Of a DNA stretch of 64,000 nt, positions 23,738-35,369 are shown piece by piece (the stretch's first letter is position 1; each line of letters begins with the position of its first letter). Location of the stretch: contig NC_064820.1 in NCBI RefSeq assembly GCF_024166365.1, positions 55,901,501 to 55,965,500 on the forward strand, read 5' to 3'. A program made the translations under genes and the position numbers. The DNA is from Elephas maximus indicus. Taxonomy: Eukaryota; Chordata; Mammalia; Proboscidea; Elephantidae. The notes below the pieces were generated by a model that worked only from the letters and a program-made list of their open reading frames with translations, did no database searches and had not been told where the DNA came from.

Positions 23738-24290
23738 TTTTTTAATTTTAAGTCATAATTATTAAGGTATAATTTACATACAATAAAGTTTAGCCCCTTT
23801 AAGTCAAAATTCTATGGATTTTGAAAACTGTATACAGTCATGTAACCATCACCTCAACCAAGATATAAAATATTTCTATCACTCCTAAAATTTTAGTCAA
23901 TTTCCTCCCTTCCTCCCCAGCCTCTACAACTGATCTGTCTCGTAATGTTCATATTAATAGATTCATACGGTGTGTGGCTGTTTGTGTTTGCCTTTTTTCT
24001 TTAGCATAATGCATTTGAGGTTCATCCACATCATTGCGTATATCCATTGCTCATTCTTTTTTATTTCTATGCAGTATTTTATTTGGAAACCCTGGTGGCG
24101 CAGCAGTTAAGAGCTATGGCTGCTAACCAAAACATCAGCAGTTTGATTTCACTAGCGCTCCTTGGAAACCATACAGGGCAGTTCTACCCTGCCCTATAGG
24201 GTCTCTGTGAGTTGAAACTGGCTCAATGACGATGGTTTTTTTGTTTGTTTGTTTAAGTATTTCATCGTATGGCTGTATTGTCGTGGTTGT
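23738..24290 (-). mobile_element. Old L1M-type LINE 3' region, antisense, split by SINE
   Basis: Typical antisense L1M features in order: ttaaggtataatttacatac, then catgtaaccatcacctcaac, then agcataatgcatttgaggtt and catccacatcattgcg. The sequence resumes after a SINE (24083-24255) with agtatttcatcgtatggctg. The right edge is uncertain. Confidence 0.75.
24083..24255 (+). mobile_element. AfroSINE inserted in L1M
   Basis: Head ggaaaccctggtggcgcagc with tRNA-like boxes, then a tail ending in a tttgtttgtttgttt run. The flanks agtattttat (24073-24082) and agtatttcat (24256-24265) match at 9 of 10 positions. Confidence 0.9.
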
Positions 24291-24389
24291 ATTTATTGGT
24301 TTGTTTTTCTTGTTTTTTCTACTTGTACATATGTGTGTATAGGAAGGGTCATGTTTACATGATAGTTGGATTTATTTTTTTTAATTTGT

Positions 24390-24440
24390 CTGTCCGACAA
24401 GGTCACCGTGAGTTGGAATCAACTAGACAGCAGCAAGTTT
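24390..24440 (+). mobile_element. AfroSINE 3'-tail fragment
   Basis: About 50 bases matching only the SINE 3' part (aaggtcaccgtgagttgg, then aactagacagcagc). The tRNA-like head is absent. Confidence 0.6.
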
Positions 24441-24508
24441 GATTCCAGTCTCTTCTATCAGACGATATGGTTTTTGAGAAAGAATCACATGTAGTATTGA
24501 ACATACAT

Positions 24509-24803
24509 GGTTGTGGTGTGTTAGTTGCTGCCCAGTCAGCTCCAACTTATAACAACTTTATGTATAACATCATCTTCATGATCACTGGTATGTCTGAGTC
24601 CATTATTTCAACTGTTGTATCAATCCATCTCATTGAGGTTTTCCCTCATTTTCACTGACCTTCTATTTTACCAGCTATGATGATCTTTTCTAGCAATTGG
24701 TCTTTCCTGATGACATGTCCAAAGTAAGTGAGCCGAAGTCCCTCCATCCTTGCTTCTAAGGAGCATTATGGTTGTATTTCTTCTAAGACTGATTTGTTTG
24801 TTA
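24509..24803 (-). mobile_element. RTE LINE 3' end, antisense, old
   Basis: Diverged reverse copy of the RTE 3' region: gttagttgctgcccagtcag, then caatccatctcattgagg, then tgcttctaaggagcattatg and ttcttctaagactgattt. It is more diverged than other RTE copies in the window. Confidence 0.8.
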
Positions 24804-24949
24804 TATAAGTGCTTTGTATTGTCCAGACTGAACTGTACTCAGATTCTATATGCTGCATAAACAATCTACTGCATTTATGTGATTCCTTTCCCTGTGAACT
24901 AATTTTAAAGAGTATTATCAGAGATTTTGTATCTCAAAGTATAATTTTT

Positions 24950-25380
24950 CTTCATAATACAGTGGAATGAGAATGGATTTTGGAGTCAGGGAGACTTGGG
25001 TCTGCAACCCAGCTCTTCCATTTACTAGCGGCATATTCTTGGGCATGTTGTTTGACCTTGAAACAATGAGCTTCCTTACTCATACAATGGAGATCATAAT
25101 ACTTAGCTAATAAAATTGTGATGAGGAGCCAAAATAAGATAAATTTAAAATAATAACACATGTGGCATTCTTGTCACATGGTAAAAACCAAAACCCCTCG
25201 CTGTCGAGTTGATTCTGACTCATAGTCACCCTATAGGACAGAGCAGAACTGCCCTATAGAGTTTCCAAGGAGCACCTAGTAGACTCGAACTGCCGACCTT
25301 TTGGTTAGCAGCCACAGCACTTAACCACTATGCCACCAGGGTTTCCTGTCACATGGTAGGTAGTCAAATATGAATTCTTT
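24950..25380 (+). mobile_element. MIR SINE split by AfroSINE
   Basis: Sense MIR core: ttggagtcagggagacttgg, ctcttccatttactagcgg and cttgggcatgttgtttgacc. The 3' part is carried on by the short piece after the inserted SINE (aggtagtcaaatatgaat). MIR is ancient in mammals and the host-guest order agrees. Confidence 0.75.
25185..25346 (-). mobile_element. AfroSINE in MIR, antisense
   Basis: Full antisense copy from aaaaccaaaacccctcgctg to ccactatgccaccagggttt. Exact 12-bp target duplications, tgtcacatggta, lie at 25173-25184 and 25347-25358. Confidence 0.93.
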
Positions 25381-26784
25381 CACTGGCCCCTTTTCAGCTC
25401 TCTAACCCGAATAGTCTCTTTGGTGTATATAGACTTTTTTTTTTCTTCTGTAAAATTAAGGCAACAAGAAAGTTGTTTTTTCCTTTAGATTTCAAATAAT
25501 TTATTTAAATGATTTTAAGTGGTTTATTGTAATTCACACTGTAATTGTGATAGGCAAATATGAATAGTGGGATATTTTAGTAAAAAATAAGCACTTTTGT
25601 CACTGTTTTGGTTAATACATCTGTAATTCAACCATGTAGAAATGCCAATAATTGCTTTTTGTTTTGGTTTAAATTAAACTATATGTGGCCGTATATAAAG
25701 TGGCCCAGGGAACTGGTTGATGTAATCTTTTATGGTTGGTACTGATGAATTTCACCTGTCTTGGCCTCCATCCACTTGTTCATCTCTTTAGCCTACAACC
25801 CAAAGATAACAAATACAGGAAGTTCTGTGTATTTTTTGCTGAAAATATTGAAAGCCAATAATATACCAAGCAGATCAATGTGCATAGCCCTTGAATCCTC
25901 AACCTGAGGTATGCAGTGGTTTACACTGTACTATCAGAATAAGATTTCTCTGACTCAAACCCTCCTTAGAGATATGTGGGAACCCGAGGCCTATATCTTT
26001 CCTTCTGATCTTCTGGAGGTTATTAGCATGTCTATCTCACATATATAAATGAGCTGAAGTAAGTCCACTTGGCATTCTTTTCCTTTGCTTTTCTTGCTGT
26101 CATTGTGGTCTCATATTTCAACCCAGGTTGGGTTGAAATGCCAAGTCATTGTCACTTTCTTCTGCTGTTGGTATTGATCATGTGAATGTGCTTGGTGACT
26201 TCTAACTTATAGTCAATCTCTCTTCTGGTTCATGATCCACTAATGTGTCTACTGAAATAAGGAAAATATCCACCATCCCATTTGTGTTACCGCTCAGCCA
26301 AAATATTACAATATCTTTTACACTATCACTGAGTGATACTGTCATTTTATTTTGTGATTTTCTTTTATTCTGACTCTTTTCTCCTGGGATTAAGAGTTGA
26401 CACCTTGCTTTACTTGAAATAATTTTGCTCCTGAAAATCCTTTGTTATTGGATCAATACTTCACAACTTCACTATCCCTTTTTGGATAGTTCTTTCTTAC
26501 CATGTGTCACTGCTCGAAAAGCCTTATGGATCTCTTAGGTTAGACCTTTAGATGTGATGGGCTCTGTCTGGATCCTCAAGTTAGCTTGCCTCCTATGAGT
26601 CCCTACTCCTTGCCCTCTAACCCCACACACCAATACACACGCACACACAAACACACACATTCCTACCCAATTATACATGTGTACACTTTTAAAATCATAC
26701 TATTACATAAAGCTCTTTCAAAATGTAATTACATGACTTCAAGACTTACCAAATTGCTACTGTATGTAAATTATATCTCAATAT
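25381..26784. other. Intergenic; CA-rich tract
   Basis: No gene seen. A (CA)-rich microsatellite-like tract lies at about 26625-26665. The rest is not recognised. Confidence 0.5.
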
Positions 26785-26939
26785 CCCATCCACTGCCGTT
26801 GAGTCAATTCCGACTCCTAGCAACCCTAGAGGACAGAGTAGAACTGCCCCATAGTTTCCAAGAAGCACCTGGCAGATTCGAACTGCCAACCTCTTGGTTA
26901 CCGGCCATAGCGTTTAACCACTATGGCACCAGGGTTTCC
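26785..26939 (-). mobile_element. AfroSINE, antisense
   Basis: From ccatccactgccgttgagtc to ccactatggcaccagggttt. Exact 13-bp target duplications, tatatctcaatat, lie at 26772-26784 and 26940-26952. The open frame at 26586-26954 is an accident spanning the SINE. Confidence 0.93.
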
Positions 26940-26952
26940 TATATCTCAATAT

Positions 26953-27774
26953 AGCTGTTAAAAATAGAATCACTCTTAGAATTTTATATTTAAAGAGTAT
27001 ATCAATATGCAGGAGAGGTTTGTGCTAGGGCTGGAGCCGAGATTTAGTCATTTATGTCATGTGGAATTCGGCAGTTGGGGAAGAGAGAAGGTGGAGAAGG
27101 GAAAAGAGCAGAAGCCAAACTTCAAGAAAAAGATGGTGGAAAAATTAAAACATGAAGAGTCAGACTCAGAAATAGAGCCCAGACTTCAGAGGAAATGGTG
27201 TTTCTGGGTATAATGCAGCAAATCTTGTTTGAACACTTTGTGACTCAGCTACTCTGGAAGCATGTATGTACCCTAAGGGCTAGCGAGTGGCCACAGGTAA
27301 ATCTCACTGGACTCTATAATACCTTATGGCATAAGTAAGCCTTCTGTGGAATCTCTTTAACAGAAGATCATTCAAGGCAGCAAGCCTCCTCATTAAATGC
27401 AGACTCTCAAGCCTACCTGGCACCATGCAGTCTGAAGTCATCACAAGTTGTAGTAATGGACAGGGATTTATACCTCTTCAGAGGTGGAAGAGAACATGCA
27501 CCTCAAGTAGCAGAGGTGAAAAACAGCCAGGACTACTCTTGGAGTACATGTGTGTAAATCACAACCCAGAAGCTCAATAAATATCTCCAGGGTTGAGGAC
27601 CCTACATATTCAAGTGGAAACAGTGAGATGAGGCCATTTGTGTGAAGAGAACCTCACTGGCACTCAGAGGCTGGCAAAGCTGTCAAGCTTCAGTTTACAA
27701 GTATGTGAAAGGCATTACCTCATGTATGTGACGTAGGCTGCAAACGAGAAGAAAATGAACTGTATTACCATAGC
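26953..27774. other. Intergenic, nothing recognised
   Basis: No named repeat or gene. A purine-rich open frame at 27007-27213 has no recognisable domain. Confidence 0.45.
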
Positions 27775-27844
27775 ATAAACCTGTTGCTGTCGAGTCGATT
27801 CCGACTCATAGCTACCCTATAGGACAGAGTAGAAATGCCCTATC
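27775..27844 (-). mobile_element. AfroSINE, 5'-truncated, antisense
   Basis: Only about 70 bases of the 3' half (cctgttgctgtcgagtcgat through ggacagagtagaaatgccc) are present. Confidence 0.8.
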
Positions 27845-27882
27845 ATATGAAAATTTATGATTTATAGAACTTTAAAATTGAT

Positions 27883-28589
27883 GTTCTTGTTAGATACCAT
27901 TGAGTTGGCTCTGACTCATAGTGACCCCATGTTCAACAGAGCAAAACATTGCTCAGTGCTGTACCATACTCACCATCATTGTTATGTTTGAGTTCATTAT
28001 TGCAGCCGCTGTGTATTTTCAGTTCCTTCCAACTTTTGGGGATCTTCCAGCACTATCTTGGACAATATTCTGTTGTAATCCATAGAGTTTTCATTGACTA
28101 ATTTTTGGAAGACAGATTTGTCTTGGAGGAGGTGCAGCCAGAATGTTCGTTAGAAGCAAAGATGGTGAGACTTAGTCTCACAAACTTTGGACATGTTATT
28201 AGAGGGGACTAGTCCCTGGAGAAGGACATCATGATTGGTAAAGTAGAGGGTCAGCGAAAAAAGAAAGACCCTCAATGAGATGGATTGACACAGGGGCTGC
28301 AAGAATGGGCTCAAACATAGCGACAATTATGAGGATGGCTTCATTCTGTTGTACATAGGGTTGCTATGAGCTGGAACTGACTTGACAGCACCTAACAACA
28401 ATTTTGGTTAACAACAATTTTTGGAAGTAGATACTCAGGCTTTTCTTCCTAGTCTGTCTTAGTCTGAAATGTCCACTGAAACCTGTCCACCATGGGTAGA
28501 CCTGCTGGTATTTGAATTACCAGTGGCATAGCTTTCAGCATCATAGCAACATGGAAACCATCACATTACTGTGAACTGACAGATGTTAA
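27883..28589 (-). mobile_element. Internally deleted RTE derivative, interrupted
   Basis: Antisense unit: reversed RTE 3' tail and 3' UTR (27883 to about 28010), a direct jump at ccgctgtgtattttcag into RTE 5'-region sequence, and continuation after an inserted RTE piece (28112-28415) to the RTE 5' end (gtgaactgacagatg). The copy at 62234-62626 uses the same join. It has no coding capacity and would depend on RTE proteins made elsewhere. Confidence 0.8.
28112..28415 (+). mobile_element. RTE LINE 3' end nested in RTE derivative
   Basis: Sense RTE 3' fragment from acagatttgtcttggagg to the tail cacctaacaacaatt. Exact 12-bp duplications, aatttttggaag, lie at 28100-28111 and 28416-28427 within the host derivative. 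Confidence 0.9.
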
Positions 28590-28794
28590 TCCATTACCAT
28601 CAAGTCAAAACTGACTCATAGTGACCCTATAGGACAGAGGCAAACGGCCCCACAGGGTTTCCAAGGCCGCAGATCTTTATGGATGCAGACTGCCACATCT
28701 TCCTCCCTTGGAGCAGCTGGTGGGTTCAAACCACTAACTGCAGACCTTTCAGTTAACAGCCGAGCACTTATTCACTCCATACCAGGGCTACCTT
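28590..28794 (-). mobile_element. AfroSINE nested at the 5' end of the RTE derivative
   Basis: Antisense SINE with tail ccattaccatcaagtcaaaa, internal ccgcagatctttatggatgc and a diverged head end. The flanks gacagatgttaa (28578-28589) and gacagacgttaa (28795-28806) match at 11 of 12 positions. Confidence 0.9.
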
Positions 28795-28980
28795 GACAGA
28801 CGTTAAAAAAAAAACGTTAGTTCCCCCCAAATTTAAGCCTTAAAACATCTCCATTTATCTACAGATCTGGACGTTTTTTGATGGTACAAGCCTCCTTCCA
28901 TACTTTTATAAAGGTTTACAATGAGCCTAAAAAAAATTCCTAAATGTTCGTTCATTCCACTGAATGACATAAATCAACAA

Positions 28981-29168
28981 GTTGTTTTTAGTTGGAAACA
29001 ATTTCTACTCATTGCAATCCCATGTGTGTTATGGTAGAACTGTGCTGCACAGAGTTTTCAAGGCCGTGAAACAAATCACCAGACTTGTCTTCTGAAGTGC
29101 CTTTCAGTGGGTTTGAACCACGAATCTTTCAGCTAGTAGTCAAGTGCTTAATAATTTGCGCCACCAAA
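28981..29168 (-). mobile_element. AfroSINE, older long subtype, antisense
   Basis: Strongly diverged copy: ttctactcattgcaatccc, tggtagaactgtgctgcac, and the head end ttaataatttgcgccaccaa. Confidence 0.75.
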
Positions 29169-30338
29169 GTAAACTTCCATATTCTCTGATCATATGGCAC
29201 ACATGATTTCAGCTATAGCAAGACTCTAAAGACAATTTCACCATGGTGTTTAGCCCATTGCTTTGCACCTGGTAGTTGCCAAATAAATATGTGCTAGGTG
29301 ATCAATTAAATAAATTACAAAAGTGAAGTTATTGGAAGAATCTCAATTTAATTGAAGTGAAGGAATGTATTCAAATTTTGAGAATGTATGGGAAAGAGAG
29401 ATAAAATGTTTAGAAGAGAATTCGGCAAAAAATGCACAGACTAATATTATAAGAACAATTTGTGAGCCAGGAATAGTAGCTGTTGCTTCTATCATATAGC
29501 ATAATAGGGGATGTAGAGTTGAAAGATTCGGTTGGGATTAAGGTTGAGATTCCTGGCAAAACTAATGTTCAAAATCTTCTGAGACTCTTCTATCTTCACT
29601 AATTTCAGTCTTTTGATGTGTAAACAAAGCTTACTAGGCCTGCCAGTCAAACAAATGCTAATGGTAAAATTGGCTCTGTTTGACTTTTTGTTGGTAAACA
29701 TTAGAAATGTGTTTCCATCTAAAGGGACAGGCTCCCATCTAAATGGTACAATCAAAATTACTTCAGATAAAAAAAGGAGTGTCACCCATGAGATGCACTA
29801 AAAGTTAAATGGCAAATACCTGAGAAAGGAGGAGTCCTGGATGAAAGAATAAACAAATGTTCCCAAAAGAATAAAAAATGGTGCATTCTTGGCAGAGTAG
29901 TTAAAGAAAAAATATCATTTTGAGTGGTCTTATGAGTGTGTCAAACTGAAGAAGACCCTTTATTGAGTTAAAATTAGGTCTTATAGAATCAAGGCTGGAG
30001 TCAGGCAATGGAAAAATAGACACTAGCAAGTTGAAGTTATAGGGCAATGGAAATGATGAGTAATTAAACATATGTCAGATTACAGAGAGGAGAATGGAGC
30101 AGGCGCACACAGGGAGGCAGAGCCAAGAAATCATGCAATACCTAAAAGTGGCACAGAGTGAACAGTCTTCTAGTCCCCACGTCCAGGTCCATAAGAACAG
30201 GCTGTAATTCATGTATTTGAGTTCCTTGAAATATCCTATTATCCTTTCAATTAACTCACCTTTGAATTAGGCTACTTTAAATGAAGTTGATTATTTTTTA
30301 TTTTCCCTTGCAAATAACTTATCTCTATCTGGACACCC
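29169..30338. other. Intergenic; short L2/MIR-like end
   Basis: About 29240-29310 resembles an L2 or MIR 3' end (gctttgcacctggtagttgcc followed by aataaatatgtgctagg). The rest is unrecognised. Confidence 0.4.
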
Positions 30339-33300
30339 CCCACACGTCTGTCAGTTTGTCGTACTGTGGTGGCTTGTATGTTGCTGTGATGCTGGAAGCT
30401 ATGCTCTGGTATTTCAAATACCAGCAGGGTCACCCATGGTGGACAGGTTTCAGCTAAGCTTCCACACTAAGATAGACTAAGAAGAAGGGCCTGTAGGTCT
30501 ATTACAAAAAAATTACCCAGTAAAAACCTTATGAATAGCAGTGGAACATCACCTGATATAGTGCCAGAAGATGAGCCCCTCAGGTTGGAAAGCACTCAAA
30601 ATACGACCGGAGAAGAGCTGCCTCCTCAAAGTAGAGTCGACCTTGACGACATGGATGGAGTCAAGCTTTCAGTACCTTCATTTGTTGATGTGGCACAACT
30701 CAAAATGAGAAAAACACCTGCAAACATCCATTAATAACAGGGACGTGGAATGTACAAAGTATGAACCCAGGAAAATTGGAAGTCATCAAAAATGAAATGG
30801 AATGCATAAACATTGGTATCCTAGACATTAATCAGCTGAAATGGACTGGTATTGGCCATTCTGGATCAGACAATCATATGGTCTACTATGACAGAAATGA
30901 CAAATTGCAGAGGAATGGCATCACATTTATCATCAAAAAGAACATTTCAAGATCTATCCTGAAGTAGAACACTACCAGTGATAGGATAATATCCATATGT
31001 CTACAAGACCAGTAAATACAAATATTATTCGAATTTACCCACCAAGCACTAAGGCCAAAGACAAAGAAATTGAAGATTTTTACCAATTTCTACAGTCTGA
31101 AATTGATCAAACATGCAATCAAGATGCATTGATAATTACTAGAGAATGGAATGAGAAAGTTGGAAACAAAGAAGAATGGACAGTAGCGGGAAAATATGGT
31201 CTTGGTGATAGAAATGATGTGGAGATCACATGATAGAATTTTGCAAGACCAACAACTTCTTCATTGCAAATACCTTTTTCACCAACATAAATTGTTGACT
31301 ATATAGGTGGACCTCACCAGATGGAAAATACAGGAATCAAAATGACTACCTCTGTGGAAAGATGACAGAAAAGCTCAATATCATCAGTAAGAACAAGGCC
31401 AGGGGCCGACTATGGAATAGATCATCAATGGCTCATACAAGTTCAAGTTGAAGCTGAAGAAAATTAGAATAAGTCCACAAGAGCCAAAATATGATCTTGA
31501 GTATATCCCCCCTGAATTTAGAGACCATTGCAAGAATAAACTTGAGGCATTGAACACTAATGACTGAAGACCAGATGAGTTGTAGAATGACATCAAGGAC
31601 ATTATACATGAAGAAAGCAAGAGGTCATTAAAGACAGGAAAGAAAGAAGACTAAAACTGATGTCAGAGGAGGCTCTGAAACTTGCTCTTGAATATAGAGT
31701 AGCTAAAGCAAAAGGAAGAAATTTTGAAGAGACAAAGTAGAGTATTATAACGAAATGTGAAAAGAACTGGAGTTAAAAAACCAAAAAGGAAGAACACACT
31801 TGGCATTTCTCAAGCTGAAAGAACTAAACAAAAAAGTCAAGCCTCAAGCTGCAACATTGAAGGATTCTATGGCGAAAATATTAAACAATGAAGAAAGCAT
31901 CAAAAGAATTTGGAAGGAACATACAGAGCCACTGTACCAAAAAGAATTGGTCGACATTCAACCCTTTCCGGAGGTAGCATTTCATCAAGAACAGATGGTA
32001 CTGAAGGAAGAAGGCCAAGCTGTACTGTAGACACTGGTGAGAAACAAGGCTCCAGGAATTGATAGAATACCAACTGAGATGTTTTAACAAATAGATGCAG
32101 TGCTGGAAGTGCTCACCTCTCTCTGCCAAGAAATTTGGAAGACAACTGCCTGGCCGACTGGCTGGAAGAGATTCATATTTGTGCCTATTCCAAAAAAAGT
32201 GATCCAACAGAATATGGAAATTATCAAACAATATCACTATTATCACACACAAGTAAAATTTTGCCTAAGATCATTCAAAAGTTGTTGCAGAGGTACCCAT
32301 GGACAGAGAACTGCCAGAAACTCAAGCCAGATTCAGAAGAGAACGTGGAACGAGGGATATCATTACTAATGTCAGATGTATCTTGGCTGAAAGCAGAGAA
32401 TACCAGAAAGATGTTTACCATTCAGCTGTGTGAATCATACCAAATTACGGATGTTGTTGTTGTTGTTGTTAGGTGCTGTCAAGTTGGTTCGGACTCACAG
32501 GGACCCTAGGTACAACAGAACGAAAACACTGCCCAGTCCTGTGCCATCTTCACAATTGTTGCTATGCTTGAGCCCATTGCTGCAGCCACTGTGTCAATCC
32601 ATCTCATTAAGGGGCTTCCTCTTTTTCACTGGCCCTCTAATTTACCAAGCATGATGTGTTTCTCCATGGATTGATCCCTCCTGATAAAAGGATCATGTAC
32701 AACACTGGGAAAAATAGGAATTCCAGAACACTTAATTGTGCCCATAAGGAAACTGTACATGGACAAAGAGGCAGTCGTTCAGACAGAAAAAGGGGATACT
32801 GTGTAGTCAGGAAAGGTGTTCATCAGGGTTGTATCTTTTCACCATACACATTCAACCTGTTTGCTGAGCAAATGATCCAAGAAGCTGGACTGTATGAAGA
32901 AGGACAGGCATCAGAACTGGAGGAAGACTCGTTTAACAACCTGTGTTATACAGATGACACAACCTTACTTGTTGAAAGTGAAGAGGACTTGAAGCACTTA
33001 CTAATGAAGATCAAAGACCACAGGCTTCAGTATGGATTACACCTCAACATAAAGAAACAAAAATCCTCACAACTGCACCAATAAGCAACATCATGATAAA
33101 TGGAGAAAATATCGAAGTTGTCAAGGATTTCATTTTACTTGGATCCACAATCAATACCCATGGAAGCAGCAGTCAAGAAGTCAAATGATGTGTTGCATTA
33201 GGCAAATCTGCTGCAAAAGACCTCTTTAAAGTGTTGAAAAGCAAAGATGTCAATCTGAGGACAAAGGTGCACCTGCCCCAAGCCAAAGTATTTTCAATAG

Positions 33301-33733
33301 CCTCATATACATGCAAGACTGGACAATGAATAACGCAGCTGGATGAAGAATTGATGCCTTTGAATTGTGGTATTGGCAAAGAATACTGAATATATCATGA
33401 ACTGCCAGAAGAAAGAACAAATCTCTCTTAGAAGAAGTATAGCTGGAATATTCCTTAGAAGCAAAGATGGTGAGAATTTGTCTCACTTACCTTGGACGTG
33501 TTATCAGGAGGTACCAGTCCCTGGAGAAGGACATTATGCTAGGTAAAGTAGAGGGTCAGCAAAAAAGAGGGAGACCCTCAATGAGATGGATTGACACAGT
33601 GGCTTCAACAATGAGCTCAAGTATAACAACGATTGTGAGGATGGTGCAGGACCTGACAGTATTTCATTCTGTTGTACATAGGGCCACAAAGAGTTAGAGC
33701 CTACTCAACGGCACCTGACAACAATAACAGCAA
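30339..33733 (+). mobile_element. Near-full-length RTE/BovB-type LINE, inactive
   Basis: Starts at the RTE 5' end (cccacacgtctgtcagtttg) and ends in the tail (ggcacctgacaacaataaca). An N-terminal piece lies at 30531-30734. An apurinic-type endonuclease follows from about 30735 (frame pieces NPGKLEVIKNEME, LKWTGIGHSGSD) with a break after about 30966. The middle region (31000-32030) and reverse transcriptase (32100-33090) come next; the catalytic box reads YTDD near 32950 instead of the YADD seen in sister copies. The C-terminal part (33467-33697) contains LTYLGRVIRR and SLEKDIMLGK. Many stops and frameshifts are present, and an antisense RTE fragment is inserted at 32453-32687. Without that insert it is about 3.15 kb, the usual size for RTE elements. 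The 6-bp repeat atctgg at both edges is a weak candidate target duplication. Confidence 0.9.
32453..32687 (-). mobile_element. RTE 3' fragment, antisense, inside RTE
   Basis: Reversed tail (gttgttgttgttgttaggtg) running into the reversed C-terminal ORF (caatccatctcattaaggg, ctccatggattgatccctcc). The host RTE reading resumes just after it (aaaaataggaattccagaac). Target duplications are not clear. Confidence 0.8.
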
Positions 33734-34974
33734 CATCTGGTACATCTAGATTTTCCAGAGAGAGCAAAGAAGATAGTCACATAGCTGACTTGGTTCATCA
33801 TATGACACATTTCTTTAAATAAATAAAAAAAAAAATCTGTAGTACATATGAATGATATTTCCCTTTCATTGAGCTTTTCTATGTTTTAAGAGATAAACTT
33901 CTTTTCTCTTGGCAAATGTGCTTACTAATTAGTGAAACCTCTAATTAGTGGAGCATCTACTTTGTGTCGCACCCTGCTTTAGGTATTGTGAGTAAAACAA
34001 GTTAATGAGACATGTTCACTGTCATTAAGGATATTCTATAAGAGAAACATATATACCTTAAAGGTACACTAGTACAGGGAATATTAAAAAAATAAACCCA
34101 CTCTAATTAGTTTTAGAGAAAACTAGAAACTATTAGGAGGATACAGGGGAATTTCGTGGAACTAAATGTAGAAAGGGCAGCCAGGTCTCACAAGTGACTG
34201 GAAACAAAAAATAGAAAGAATTGAAGAACTAAAGCTATCCCAATCATCCTCTCTCTTTTTCCCTCTCTTTCCACCAACATTTCTTTGATCTCTCATCTCC
34301 CTTTTCTATGAATAGCTGTAGATTGACTTTTTTTTATGCTCATGGGAGAAAATGGTTGCCTCAGTCAATATGAATTCCTAGTCTGTGTCACCAACAAAGA
34401 CTCTGGAATCTCTATACCTTGAATACAAATTCCTAGGAAAGAAAATTGGTTGGTCCAGCTTGAGTCAGGTGTCTAACCATGCTACTAGGAGGCAAGATTA
34501 CTTGACTCAAAGATGTCTAGAGAGAAATCATGGCAGACTCTGAAAAAGACCCACGGGCAGAGCAGGCAGATTGCTTTGCATGTTTGCCACATACACGAAA
34601 ACAAATAAGGGACAGTCAACCCTGGTAGTGCTAGGATAGTTTGAATAAAATGCCGCAGGTGTGTTGATGAGAAAAAAAAAACCAGCTCCATATAGGGAGC
34701 TAGGAATATAGAATTATTTTATATTTGTGTATTTTTTTTTTTGTATTTTTCTTTCTCACTTGGAAGTGTCACTTTTATTTTTGTACATCAAGCAATTCAG
34801 CCAGTGCCTGGAGACCTGTAGGTCAATCAAGCACAATGGGCTCTGAGCCTCCCTCTGACTTGTCACGGACTCATGGGGTAACATTTCAATTTTTCCAGGA
34901 CTTACATAGAATTTTACATTCACTGCCCTTTTTAGGCCTAGAGAAAAGAATATGGACACTTTAGGAAATTCTGT
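33734..34974. other. Intergenic; L2/MIR-like 3' end
   Basis: About 33935-34090 resembles an antisense L2 3' end (ggagcatctactttgtgtcg, then taaaacaagttaatgagaca). Pyrimidine-rich sequence lies at 34245-34300. No gene is visible. Confidence 0.4.
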
Positions 34975-35369
34975 TCAATTTGGTAACTATTTGGCGCTTA
35001 TTATTTGCCAGGCATAGAACTACTGTGATATAAATATTAAAAAGACACAGATAGGATTTAAGGGGTCTGGCATTTAAGCGGAAAGGTAAAGGATGCACAT
35101 ATAATTAAACTCAAGTCACACCGTAATACACACAACAAGAATATTATTTAAAAAATTAGGAAGTCAGGAAAGAGGAATAATTGGTTATGAATGAGGGGGG
35201 CAGGAAAGGCTGGGCAGATGATGTAAGTTTGACTAGAGTCTTCAAGTGGAATTTTAAGAAATGGAAAAATGGGGGAAAGCAATTCTAGCCAGAAAAAAAT
35301 AGCTAGGGCACGAACGAGGAAGAATGAGAGAGGTACATCAGTGAATAGGTGAGTTTAGCATAAACATAG

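Noticed and set aside
32453..32470. GTT microsatellite or short CRISPR-like repeat
   Set aside because: The gtt runs at 5458, 32453, 48928 and 62231 are reversed RTE tails, not independent arrays; no spacer-repeat structure exists.
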